64,000 nucleotides of DNA, taken from positions 248,001 through 312,000 of the forward strand of contig NZ_JALPSC010000002.1 in the NCBI RefSeq assembly GCF_023217965.1, read 5' to 3'. Both the position numbers and the translations under genes were made by a program. Each line of letters opens with the position of its first letter. The first letter of the stretch is position 1. The notes beneath the pieces were generated by a model. That model saw only the letters and a program-made list of their open reading frames with translations, made no database searches and was not told where the DNA came from. Positions 44,339 through 50,995 of the stretch are shown here, piece after piece. This DNA comes from Prevotella sp. E13-27 (lineage in GTDB: Bacteria; Bacteroidota; Bacteroidia; Bacteroidales; Bacteroidaceae).

Positions 44339-44638
44339 CTATCTTTGCACCATGTTTTGTGCATGACATGCATCATGTATTGTTATTGTATCGCCATCAA
44401 TGGAATATGCGTAATACCAATTACCTGTATGTGCCATATGCCATTTCTGCCATCGCTCAATAATAGGTTTACGACGTGGAACGGATTGTTCAATACAATA
44501 GATAGCATCAACCGTTTGGTTGATATATCTCAGCATATCGTAATATGAATATATGTTTGGGTATTTAAGACAAACATTTCTGTAGAAAGACCTCACCTTT
44601 TTTACGGCAAGAGGTTTGATGTTGTAGTTATATTGCAT
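44339..44638 (-). CDS. RelE/ParE-like toxin candidate
   Basis: 99 residues, basic, with V-K-K-V-R-S-F-Y, a central helix, and the C-terminal W-Y-Y-A-Y-S-I-D-G-D-T-I-T-I-H-D-A-C-H-A-Q-N-M, which matches the late strands of Bacteroidetes RelE/ParE-family toxins. The gene overlaps the upstream acidic gene by 11 bp in the usual antitoxin-toxin order. Target (ribosome-bound mRNA or gyrase) cannot be told from sequence. Remote similarity only. Confidence 0.6.
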   Translation of the reverse strand: MQYNYNIKPLAVKKVRSFYRNVCLKYPNIYSYYDMLRYINQTVDAIYCIEQSVPRRKPIIERWQKWHMAHTGNWYYAYSIDGDTITIHDACHAQNMVQR

Positions 44639-44882
44639 CTTTAATACCGTATATAGAGTTGAGGTCGCTTATCAGCATTGCCCTAAGTTCCTCTGGTGTA
44701 TAGCCTTCCTTCTCTTCAGGTAAAGCTATTGAATCATCCTCATAGAGTGATGGGTCTGAATAGTCTATATTCAGTTCTTTAGGAGTTTCATGCTGAATAA
44801 ACAGTCCCGTAGCCAATAATGCTGCAAGTTTCTGGCTGGCCACGCTGTCATTCTCGTTATACGATAATGTTATAGTACACAT
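44628..44882 (-). CDS. Antitoxin-like small acidic protein
   Basis: 84 residues, acidic (many Asp/Glu: S-D-P-S-L-Y-E-D-D-S, P-E-E-K-E-G-Y-T-P-E-E-L-R-A-M). The N-terminal L-S-Y-N-E-N-D-S-V-A-S-Q-K-L-A-A-L-L-A-T-G-L-F segment is common in Bacteroidales antitoxins paired with RelE/ParE-like toxins. Its promoter box TAACTTTG is at 44908-44915 (minus), 26 bp before the ATG. The overlap with the toxin gene suggests coupled translation. Confidence 0.6.
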   Translation of the reverse strand: MCTITLSYNENDSVASQKLAALLATGLFIQHETPKELNIDYSDPSLYEDDSIALPEEKEGYTPEELRAMLISDLNSIYGIKDAI

Positions 44883-44907
44883 CTTAGATGTAATTATGAT
44901 ATCGCTG

Positions 44908-44915
44908 CAAAGTTA
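44908..44915 (-). promoter_or_regulatory. Promoter -7 element of toxin-antitoxin pair
   Basis: TAACTTTG on the minus strand, just upstream of the antitoxin ATG. Confidence 0.5.
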
Positions 44916-44949
44916 GGAAGATTTTATGAAACTTCCAAGGAAAACTCGT

Positions 44950-45043
44950 TTCTTTTTCTAACTCACCCCCCTCCCTCGGGCGCTCGGCGTTTGCGAAGCT
45001 TCTAATTTAAACCCCTCCCCTCGGGAGGGAAGGGGTGGGTTCT
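44950..45043. repeat. Compound palindromic repeat, left island copy
   Basis: Two G/C palindromes (C5TCCCTCGGG and ACCCCTCCCCTCGGGAGGG) joined by a linker containing CGCTCGGCGTTTGCGAAGC. The same two-palindrome-plus-linker unit occurs in inverted orientation at 59036-59146; a single-palindrome copy is at 45248-45291. Confidence 0.8.
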
Positions 45044-45134
45044 ACATACAACTCTGCACTCCGAGGCTTGTTGCTATCGCGGTGAGTATTGCCGCGAGTG
45101 TCTGCAAAATAAATTTCCACGTTTCGTTCTTCAT
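45042..45134 (-). CDS. 'Smalltalk' family microprotein
   Basis: A 30-residue protein read from ATG 45134 to TAG 45042: M-K-N-E-T-W-K-F-I-L-Q-T, then an Ala/Ile/Leu helix with L-G-V-Q-S-C-M at the end. The W-K-x-x-L followed by one hydrophobic, possibly membrane-embedded helix and a terminal S-C matches the Bacteroidales 'smalltalk protein' family, usually next to HU-like and amidase genes, as here (HU gene 160 bp upstream on the same strand). Preceded by AAAGAAAAGCT. The terminal Cys context is not a lipobox. Function unknown. Confidence 0.75.
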   Translation of the reverse strand: MKNETWKFILQTLAAILTAIATSLGVQSCM

Positions 45135-45142
45135 AGCTTTTC

Positions 45143-45247
45143 TTTTTTTAACAACGGATTTCACGGATTTCACGGATTTTTTTCTCGCGTTCTTCTTTTT
45201 TAACAACGGATTTCACGGATTTCACGGATTTTTTTCTCGCGTTCTTT
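45143..45247. repeat. Tandem duplication upstream of the microprotein gene
   Basis: Two near-identical ~52-bp units, each with a tripled ATTTCACGG-type core (AACAACGGATTTCACGGATT) and ending TTTTCTCGCGTTCTT. Then at 45248-45291 a single palindromic repeat (CCCCTCCCCTCGGGAGGGG) follows. Confidence 0.8.
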
Positions 45248-45296
45248 TCTAACTCATCCCCCTCCCCTCGGGAGGGGAAGGGGTGGGTTTTAGGTT

Positions 45297-45794
45297 TTAA
45301 GGCTCTTCCTCCACTGCCCCAGGGTTCGGCGTCTCATTGCCGTTGCCGCTTCCGCTTCCGTCGCCCAGATATCCGCCTTCGAGACCGATCTTTGTGGTGA
45401 GCGTGTTGCTCTGTCGCATCACCCTTGCGGTGTAGATGCTGTTCTTGCTCTGGTCGGCGAGGAACTTCACGCCTATGCGAGTGATGTTCTTCGAGATGTC
45501 GAAGTCTTCGGAGCTGTCCGCACCTGTGGAGCTGGCTCCCAGGTAGAGCGTGCCTATGCCGTCGAGCTTCACCTTGTAGCCCTCTGCCAGCTGCTCTGCT
45601 ATGCAGTGCATCAGCTTGCGGGTCACGCCCAGCACCACGTCGTCGGTGTACACGGAGCCGTGCTTCATGATGTGGTTGGCCAGCTCATCGGTGCCCATTG
45701 TGCCGCGGTGGAGCACCTTGCCATACCACTTGCCGTAACACTTCGTCAGCTTCTCGTTTGTGTTCTGATACTTCTTAATTGTAATTGTTCCCAT
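45297..45794 (-). CDS. HU-like DNA-binding protein (long form)
   Basis: 165 residues. Residues ~1-125 fit the Bacteroidetes HU-like family (DUF4469/HU-HIG type): N-E-L-A-N-H-I-M-K-H-G-S-V-Y-T-D-D-V-V-L-G-V-T-R, then the beta arm region V-K-L-D-G-I-G-T-L-Y-L-G. The final ~30 residues are Gly/Ser/Asn-rich and end in acidic P-G-A-V-E-E-E-P, a probable disordered tail. Related genes sit beside primase-helicase and amidase genes in Bacteroidales islands. Promoter TACCTTTG at 45972-45979 (minus). Confidence 0.8.
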   Translation of the reverse strand: MGTITIKKYQNTNEKLTKCYGKWYGKVLHRGTMGTDELANHIMKHGSVYTDDVVLGVTRKLMHCIAEQLAEGYKVKLDGIGTLYLGASSTGADSSEDFDISKNITRIGVKFLADQSKNSIYTARVMRQSNTLTTKIGLEGGYLGDGSGSGNGNETPNPGAVEEEP

Positions 45795-46003
45795 AGTTTT
45801 TAATAGTTTAACGGTTTAAGTTGTTTAAGTAGTTTAATGGTTTAAAAGTTTAAGTTGTTTAAGTAGTTTGAGTTCTCTCGTGAGCGTTCTTCCTGATTGC
45901 TGGCGGTGTTTTTTCTAAACGCCGCGTGCGTTCTTTCTAAACGCTCGTTGTGTGTCATTCGAATGATGTTGCAAAGGTACTAAGATTTTGACGCGCTCGC
46001 AAA
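45795..46003 (-). promoter_or_regulatory. HU gene promoter and repeat-rich 5' leader
   Basis: TTTG at 46000-46003, 20 bp, TACCTTTG at 45972-45979 (minus strand), then a ~170-nt leader. The leader contains two copies of GTTTAAGTTGTTTAAGTAGT (around 45818 and 45850) in a TTTAA-iterated tract, and a GCCGCGTGCGTT / ACGCTCG stretch. Confidence 0.65.
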
Positions 46004-46096
46004 TTATCGCGCTAAAAACAGCCATTTTTGAGGGGTATTTTTCGCCCTTATTTTGCAAAAAAATTATGTGCGCTGTGAGACTCTTTAAACACAGTT

Positions 46097-46291
46097 AAAA
46101 CGGACTTTCGGACTCGGACGTTCGGACGTTATGGTGTTTTCAAAAAACAAGGACGAAAAACCATATTAATATATAATTATATATTAATATGAATAAATTA
46201 TTATATAATTATGGTTTTTGGCTATTCTTTCCCTTCTTATCCCTAAAATTTTAGCTAAACGTCCGAACGTCCGAGTCCGAAAGTCTGTTTT
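46097..46291. repeat. AT-rich inverted-repeat element B
   Basis: 34-bp arms at 46097-46130 and 46258-46291 are inverted copies with 33 of 34 matches; each holds the iterated hexamer-like units TTCGGAC, TCGGACG, TTCGGACG. The 127-bp interior includes a perfect 28-bp A/T palindrome at 46163-46190 and an inner inverted pair AAAAACCAT / ATGGTTTTT. Lies between the divergent HU gene and the R-M operon promoter. The 575-bp gap 45795-46369 contains only this and the flanking promoters. Confidence 0.85.
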
Positions 46292-46311
46292 CTAATTTTG
46301 CTGTAGAAATA

Positions 46312-46343
46312 TTTGGTAGAGCTAGATTTTATGTTTATCTTTG
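46312..46343 (+). promoter_or_regulatory. Promoter upstream of the R-M operon leader
   Basis: TTTGG at 46312-46316, 19 bp, TATCTTTG at 46336-46343. Confidence 0.7.
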
Positions 46344-46369
46344 CATCACATAAACACTAAAGACCAAAT

Positions 46370-46588
46370 ATGAGGAATCTGAATATTATTCATAACGCAT
46401 TGATACACAGGGAATTACCCCCCCCTATAACCTCATGTAGTGTAAAATCCTCAGCACATTTTCATACAATACATAACCTGCTGCATAGGGCTACTGCCTC
46501 GTGCGGCAGTCTTGCTGTGTGCCTGTCTTTCCTGCTGTTGGCTTCACCCTTACTGTTGACACAGCTTGGGCGGGCACCATTCATCTAA
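46370..46588 (+). CDS. Small hypothetical ORF with a C8 tract
   Basis: 72 codons from ATG 46370, the first start after the promoter at 46336. I do not recognise it. The C-terminal half is hydrophobic (S-L-A-V-C-L-S-F-L-L-L-A-S-P-L-L-L). A run of eight C at 46428-46435 lies in codons for L-P-P-P; gain or loss of one C puts a stop within a few codons. It may be a leader reading frame rather than a functional protein. No close neighbour in the same frame. Confidence 0.35.
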   Translation: MRNLNIIHNALIHRELPPPITSCSVKSSAHFHTIHNLLHRATASCGSLAVCLSFLLLASPLLLTQLGRAPFI

Positions 46589-46596
46589 CATATTGA

Positions 46597-46812
46597 GATT
46601 TTAGCGAAAATCTATATACATTTCCCCTTTTTGGGGAGTTATGTTTTTCAATGTTATATTACCCCTCGCGGTTCGCGAGAATAGCGAGGTTTTTAAAGAG
46701 AAAAAAGTGATTGGAGGTTAGCCCCCTGTCACTCTCGAGAAGATTTTTGTTCATAAACAATATTAATTGTTAAGGTTTAGCCCGCTGGGCTGTGAAGCTC
46801 GGCGGGATTTTT
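46597..46812 (+). promoter_or_regulatory. Chain of hairpins leading into the R-M operon
   Basis: Successive stems: GATTTT/AAAATC (46597-46612), CCCC/GGGG (46624-46636), CTCGCG/CGCGAG (46665-46679) competing with CCTCGC/GCGAGG (46664-46689), and CCCGC/GCGGG (46781-46806). The last two are each followed by TTTTTAAAGA, so they look terminator- or attenuator-like. No gene in this 239-bp stretch. Confidence 0.5.
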
Positions 46813-46827
46813 AAAGAAGAAAATACT

Positions 46828-47004
46828 ATGTTCAATATAAACAACAAATATAAGCAACAGGACATCATAGCCATGAAGATAGCTCAGCGCTATGGTCTCA
46901 CCAGCGAGTACAAGGCTGCTCGCAGTCATGGTCTGTCGCCCATCGAGGCGCTGGAAGACTGGGATATGATGACCCCTGAAGACTATAAGTTGTTTGAAGA
47001 ATAA
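46828..47004 (+). CDS. Small hypothetical protein preceding hsdM
   Basis: 58 residues starting M-F-N-I-N-N-K-Y-K-Q-Q-D. Two helices, the second with S-P-I-E-A-L-E-D-W-D-M-M-T-P-E-D-Y-K-L-F, acidic overall. Starts 10 bases after a purine-rich AAAGAAGAAAA and ends 10 bp before hsdM, so it is cotranscribed. I do not recognise it; it may regulate or stabilise the R-M system. In-frame ATG 46792 lies in the hairpin and is rejected. Confidence 0.55.
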   Translation: MFNINNKYKQQDIIAMKIAQRYGLTSEYKAARSHGLSPIEALEDWDMMTPEDYKLFEE

Positions 47005-47014
47005 AACAAGATAT

Positions 47015-48592
47015 ATGGCAACAATAAATAAAGAAGATTTAAAGAGAGAACTGGGTAACCTAATATGGAAGATGGCTACCAACTTGGTGCATGGAGGCAA
47101 AGTGTCTTCTGTGCAGTTTATGGATTACACTTTGGGAACCCTGTTCTATCGTTTTATTAGCGAGAATATCACTGACTATTGTAATAAACTGATGACTGAC
47201 GCAGGAGTGCCGAATGCCGACTATCTCCACATGGATGATGCGATGGCTGAGAATGCACGTGCTCAGATTGTCAAAGCAAAAGGATTTTTTATCCTGCCAT
47301 CACAGCTATTCAAGCGTGTGGCTGATGGGGCAAAGAGTAATGATGAGTTGAATACCACTCTTGCCAATAACTTCAGGGCTATAGAAGAGAGTGCAATCGG
47401 CACGCCATCGGAAGATGATGTGAGAGGCCTATTCAATAACTTCAACACTAATGACCAAGGACTGGGGACCACCGTTGCAGAACGCAATGAACTTCTAACC
47501 ACACTATTGGAGAGTGTCAGAGACCTTGATTTCTCTACCTATATAGAAAGTGGACTGGATGTGTTTGGCATCTGCTACGAACACCTTATCAAGATGTATG
47601 CGCTGAACAGCGGTACTAAGGGAGGCGAGTTCTATACTCCAGCAGAGGTGAGTTACCTGTTGGCGCAGATAGCAGCAGCAGGTCGAAAGACTGTCAACAA
47701 AGTTTATGACCCTGCTTGTGGTTCTGGTTCATTGTTGCTGAACTTCAATCTTGTGTTAGGCGCGAAGAATGTGCGAGAGGGATTCTTTGGACAGGAGATA
47801 AACCTAAAAACCTATAACCTCTGTCGAATGAACATGTTTCTGCACAACGTGAACTATGATCATTTCGACATCCAGCTTGGTGACACCTTGCTCGATCCCA
47901 AACACGAGATGGATGAGCCCTTCGATGCCATTGTGTCGAATCCACCTTACTCTGTGCCTTGGCCTGGCGATAGCGATATCACTTTGATTAACGATCCTCG
48001 CTATTCTCCTGCAGGTGTGTTGGCACCCAAGTCAAAGGCTGACTTTGCTTTTACGATGCACATGCTTTCGTGGCTATCCACAGAGGGTACGGCTGCCATC
48101 GTAGAGTTCCCTGGCATTCTCTATCGTGGAGGTGCAGAGCAGAAAATCAGAAAGTATCTGGTGCAGAACAACTATATTGACACCATAATCCAGCTACCCA
48201 GCAACCTTTTCTTTGGAGCCTCTATCGCTACTTGTATCATTGTGTTGAAGAAGAACAAGAGCGACAACCGAGTTTGCTTTATTGATGCCTCACAGGAGTT
48301 TGTTCACGAAGGCAATAAGAACAAACTTTCGCCAGCCAATCAAGAGCGAATCTATAAGGCTTGTATGGCGAAGGAAGAAGAAAAACACTTCTGTCATGTA
48401 GTGACAACAAAGGATATTGAGGCAGAGGATTACAATCTGAGTGTCAGCACCTATGTAGAGCAGGAAGATACTCGTGAGGCAGTTGACATTGAGAAACTGA
48501 ATGCAGAGATAGCTGAAATTGTAGCTCGTCAAAGCACGCTACGCACTCAGCTGGATGCCATCATCAAGGAATTAGAGGAGGATGCAGCATGA
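47015..48592 (+). CDS. hsdM: Type I restriction-modification methyltransferase subunit
   Basis: 525 residues. N-terminal helical domain (W-K-M-A-T-N-L-V-H-G-G-K-V) followed by an N6-adenine methyltransferase domain: SAM motif D-P-A-C-G-S-G-S-L-L near residue 232 and catalytic N-P-P-Y near residue 308. Ends with a coiled coil that binds HsdS. Start 47015 chosen over 46994 because the latter overlaps the preceding gene's end. Its stop overlaps the hsdS ATG (ATGA). Confidence 0.96.
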   Translation: MATINKEDLKRELGNLIWKMATNLVHGGKVSSVQFMDYTLGTLFYRFISENITDYCNKLMTDAGVPNADYLHMDDAMAENARAQIVKAKGFFILPSQLFKRVADGAKSNDELNTTLANNFRAIEESAIGTPSEDDVRGLFNNFNTNDQGLGTTVAERNELLTTLLESVRDLDFSTYIESGLDVFGICYEHLIKMYALNSGTKGGEFYTPAEVSYLLAQIAAAGRKTVNKVYDPACGSGSLLLNFNLVLGAKNVREGFFGQEINLKTYNLCRMNMFLHNVNYDHFDIQLGDTLLDPKHEMDEPFDAIVSNPPYSVPWPGDSDITLINDPRYSPAGVLAPKSKADFAFTMHMLSWLSTEGTAAIVEFPGILYRGGAEQKIRKYLVQNNYIDTIIQLPSNLFFGASIATCIIVLKKNKSDNRVCFIDASQEFVHEGNKNKLSPANQERIYKACMAKEEEKHFCHVVTTKDIEAEDYNLSVSTYVEQEDTREAVDIEKLNAEIAEIVARQSTLRTQLDAIIKELEEDAA

Positions 48593-49782
48593 GTGAGATA
48601 AAGAAACTTATCGAAAGACTTTGCCCAGATGGGGTTGAGTATAAGAAGTTGGGGGAAGTTTGCGTTATGCAACGCGGAACTTCAATGACTAAAAAGAATG
48701 CAGTTGAAGGCGATATTCCTGTTATATCAGGAGGAAAAGAACCTGCTTTCTATATTAATAAGTCTAATCGTGAAGGCGAAACAATAACAGTAGCAGGAAG
48801 TGGTGCAGGAGCAGGTTATGTGCAATACTGGAACAAACCAATATTTGTCAATGATGCATTTTCGGTTAAAGGTTCTGAAGAATTGCTTACAAAATATGTG
48901 TACTATTGCATGAAAAATATGCAAGAGCAGATTACTGGTACTCAAAAAGGTGGTGGTGTTCCTCATGTACACATTTCCAGCATTGATAACTTCGAAATCC
49001 CTGTACCTCCCATCGAGGTGCAGAGTAAAATTGTCGAGTATCTCGACAATTTTACGGAGCTAGAAGCGGAGCTAGAAATAAAGTTAGAAGCGGAGCTAGA
49101 AGCAAGGCGAAAGCAATACGAATATTACAGGAATCAACTCCTGACATTCGACAAAGATAAAGGGGCAAGATTTGATGTAAAGTGGATGAAGATGAGTGAG
49201 GTTGGAACATTTACAAGAGGAAAACGTTTTGTGAGGACTGATATCGTTGAAGATGGAGTTCCCTGCATCCACTATGGGGATATGTACACCTATTATGGCT
49301 TGAAAGCATACAAAGCGAAAACTCACCTTACACCTGAAAAAGCGCAGAAAATGCGTTTTGCAAAAAAGAATGATGTAGTAATTGTTGGAGCTGGTGAAAA
49401 CAAAAATGATATAGGTGTAGGTGTCGCATGGTTGGGAGAAGAAGATGTTGCAGTGCATGATGCCTGTTATATTTTCTCAAGCGATTTATACCCACAATAC
49501 GTATCACATTTCTTAAGAACAGAATCATATCATAAACAAATTTATCCTCTTGTTTCTGAGGGAAAGATTTGTTCTATCTCAGCGCAGAGTATAGGTAGGG
49601 CAATTATTCCTATCCCCCCATTGGAAGAGCAACAAAGAATCGTCTCCATCCTTGACCGCTTTGAGACACTGACTACCGACCTGCAGAGTGGTTTGCCAGC
49701 AGAGATTGAAGCAAGGCGCAAACAATACGAATATTATAGAGAGAAACTATTGACATTTAAGCGATATGGCAAATTACAATAG
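48589..49782 (+). CDS. hsdS: Type I restriction-modification specificity subunit
   Basis: 397 residues with two target-recognition domains (~1-150 and ~195-350), each ending P-P-I-E/P-P-L-E then a helix with E-A-R-R-K-Q-Y-E-Y-Y-R, the conserved repeats that space the two DNA half-sites. The central helix contains four 4-residue units (E-L-E-A, E-L-E-I, K-L-E-A, E-L-E-A). The present C-terminus (..F-K-R-Y-G-K-L-Q) looks secondary: the last codons lie in DNA that replaced the original ..F-K-R-K-T-A end, which is found at 50931-50996. The gene is AT-rich like most hsdS. Confidence 0.93.
   Translation: MSEIKKLIERLCPDGVEYKKLGEVCVMQRGTSMTKKNAVEGDIPVISGGKEPAFYINKSNREGETITVAGSGAGAGYVQYWNKPIFVNDAFSVKGSEELLTKYVYYCMKNMQEQITGTQKGGGVPHVHISSIDNFEIPVPPIEVQSKIVEYLDNFTELEAELEIKLEAELEARRKQYEYYRNQLLTFDKDKGARFDVKWMKMSEVGTFTRGKRFVRTDIVEDGVPCIHYGDMYTYYGLKAYKAKTHLTPEKAQKMRFAKKNDVVIVGAGENKNDIGVGVAWLGEEDVAVHDACYIFSSDLYPQYVSHFLRTESYHKQIYPLVSEGKICSISAQSIGRAIIPIPPLEEQQRIVSILDRFETLTTDLQSGLPAEIEARRKQYEYYREKLLTFKRYGKLQ
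49057..49104 (+). repeat. Four 12-bp coding repeats in the hsdS linker
   Basis: Four consecutive units based on GAGCTAGAAGCG (second ends ATA, third begins AAGTTA) encode four 4-residue steps of the central helix. The layout is like the TAEL repeats of EcoR124-type HsdS. Confidence 0.8.
49711..49763 (+). repeat. hsdS tail repeat, upstream copy
   Basis: 53 bp shared with 50931-50983, 50 of 53 identical; it encodes A-R-R-K-Q-Y-E-Y-Y-R-E-K-L-L-T-F-K. A third, more diverged copy is at about 49102-49148 in the middle of hsdS. Confidence 0.9.
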
Positions 49783-50812
49783 CTACCCTTATTCTCGCAT
49801 GTTTTCTTTTATTGAGAGAAAATGCGATATACTTAATGACAAAAAGAATTACATTAAGTATATTCTTTCAATGGAGTATGCTAATTCATTAGATGAACTC
49901 ATCAAAATATACAATAACAGTTATAAGATATTAGCTTATTTGTTTTTTGAAAACAAAAGACTTCCTAAGAATTGGTATGTGACTGAAACCTGGGGACATG
50001 ACAATAACTGGCTTTTAGACGATTTAAACTTCTGCCTAAATGAAAATATTCTAAACTGGATAAGAAAGCAAAATATGCCAACGGAAAGTCAGGCTCTTGC
50101 CTGTCTTGCAAATTTGCACGATTCCAAAAATACAAATTATGTCCAAAATCAAATTCTTTCAATAGTTGCTCCGAAAGTATATAAGGGAATAGAACATTTA
50201 TCAAGGGTCAGATCTAACTTAACAAATATTCGTAAGCTTATTGAGAAAGGCGCAAGAGACTTAAGGGTTAAATCTCAATACATATCAAATTGTCGATATA
50301 TGTCTGGCAATGGGCGGATATTCGACATTGCGGAAATATCTGTTGGTAATGATATCGGAATTAATTTTGAAAATCTAAAAGAAGAATACGAAAATGAAAT
50401 CATTAGAATTAAAAAAGAGGAGGAAGAAAAGCAGAGAATAGAAAAAGAAAAAGGAATAAAACTAAAAGAGATTGGTATTATACTATCTATCATTTATATC
50501 GTTATTATTGTTATCTGGTATATAAACAATCTTTCTATATTTGAGGATGGTTGGAAATATTATCTTTTTTTTGTTTTTGTAGGAATAATATGCTTATTAA
50601 TGAGCTACGGAATTACACGAGAACGAAAAAGAAAGAAAAAATTATCAGAATTAGAACTTAAATCTGAAAGGGAATTTAAGAAAGCTGCTATTGTTTTATT
50701 TTCATTGCCATTATGGTTACCAATAATTGCTTTTATCAATTTTATAGCGCATGGCATTTTTAAGGCTATATTTTTTATACTGGTAATATTAGCACTTATA
50801 TCATTACTATAA
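49766..50812 (+). CDS. Unknown membrane protein inserted in the R-M operon
   Basis: 348 residues, not recognised. Residues 1-200 look soluble and mostly helical, with W-Y-V-T-E-T-W-G-H-D-N-N-W and R-K-L-I-E-K-G-A-R-D; ~205-232 is a charged coiled coil (E-E-Y-E-N-E-I-I-R-I-K-K-E-E-E-E-K). Two membrane helices follow (~235-252 and ~262-282), a basic loop R-E-R-K-R-K-K-K, and a final hydrophobic stretch (~306-348) with one or two helices. No signal peptide. The ATG overlaps hsdS by 17 bp; base composition is much more AT-rich than its neighbours, indicating transfer. A defence-linked membrane effector is a hypothesis only. Confidence 0.7.
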   Translation: MANYNSYPYSRMFSFIERKCDILNDKKNYIKYILSMEYANSLDELIKIYNNSYKILAYLFFENKRLPKNWYVTETWGHDNNWLLDDLNFCLNENILNWIRKQNMPTESQALACLANLHDSKNTNYVQNQILSIVAPKVYKGIEHLSRVRSNLTNIRKLIEKGARDLRVKSQYISNCRYMSGNGRIFDIAEISVGNDIGINFENLKEEYENEIIRIKKEEEEKQRIEKEKGIKLKEIGIILSIIYIVIIVIWYINNLSIFEDGWKYYLFFVFVGIICLLMSYGITRERKRKKKLSELELKSEREFKKAAIVLFSLPLWLPIIAFINFIAHGIFKAIFFILVILALISLL

Positions 50813-50838
50813 AAATCTTTTAGCAAACAATTGATTAT

Positions 50839-50973
50839 ATGAAAATAATATTTATTTTATTTATCGTAGTCTTAATTAGCGGGATTTCGAATGCCCAAAG
50901 TATGTTATGCATTTACAAGGGCGGCTATAGGCAAGGCGCAAACAATACGAATACTATAGAGAACAACTATTGA
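50839..50973 (+). pseudogene. Truncated secreted-protein gene fused into hsdS tail
   Basis: From ATG 50839 a typical signal peptide is encoded (M-K-I-I-F-I-L-F-I-V-V-L-I-S-G-I-S-N-A-Q), then ~10 residues of a mature start, and at 50931 the frame runs out of frame into the hsdS-tail repeat and stops at 50971-50973 (44 codons). The downstream gene body is missing. It marks the right edge of the foreign segment. Confidence 0.7.
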
Positions 50974-50983
50974 CATTTAAGCG
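50931..50983 (+). repeat. hsdS tail repeat, downstream copy
   Basis: Second copy of the 53-bp repeat. Read in the hsdS frame it continues F-K-R-K-T-A and stops at 50994-50996, where TAATG also starts hsdR, the expected ancestral hsdS-hsdR junction. Confidence 0.9.
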
Positions 50984-50995
50984 TAAGACAGCATA

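Noticed and set aside
45143-45247. Possible CRISPR-like repeat-spacer array
   Set aside because: Only two directly abutting units without unique spacers and no cas genes; it is a tandem duplication.
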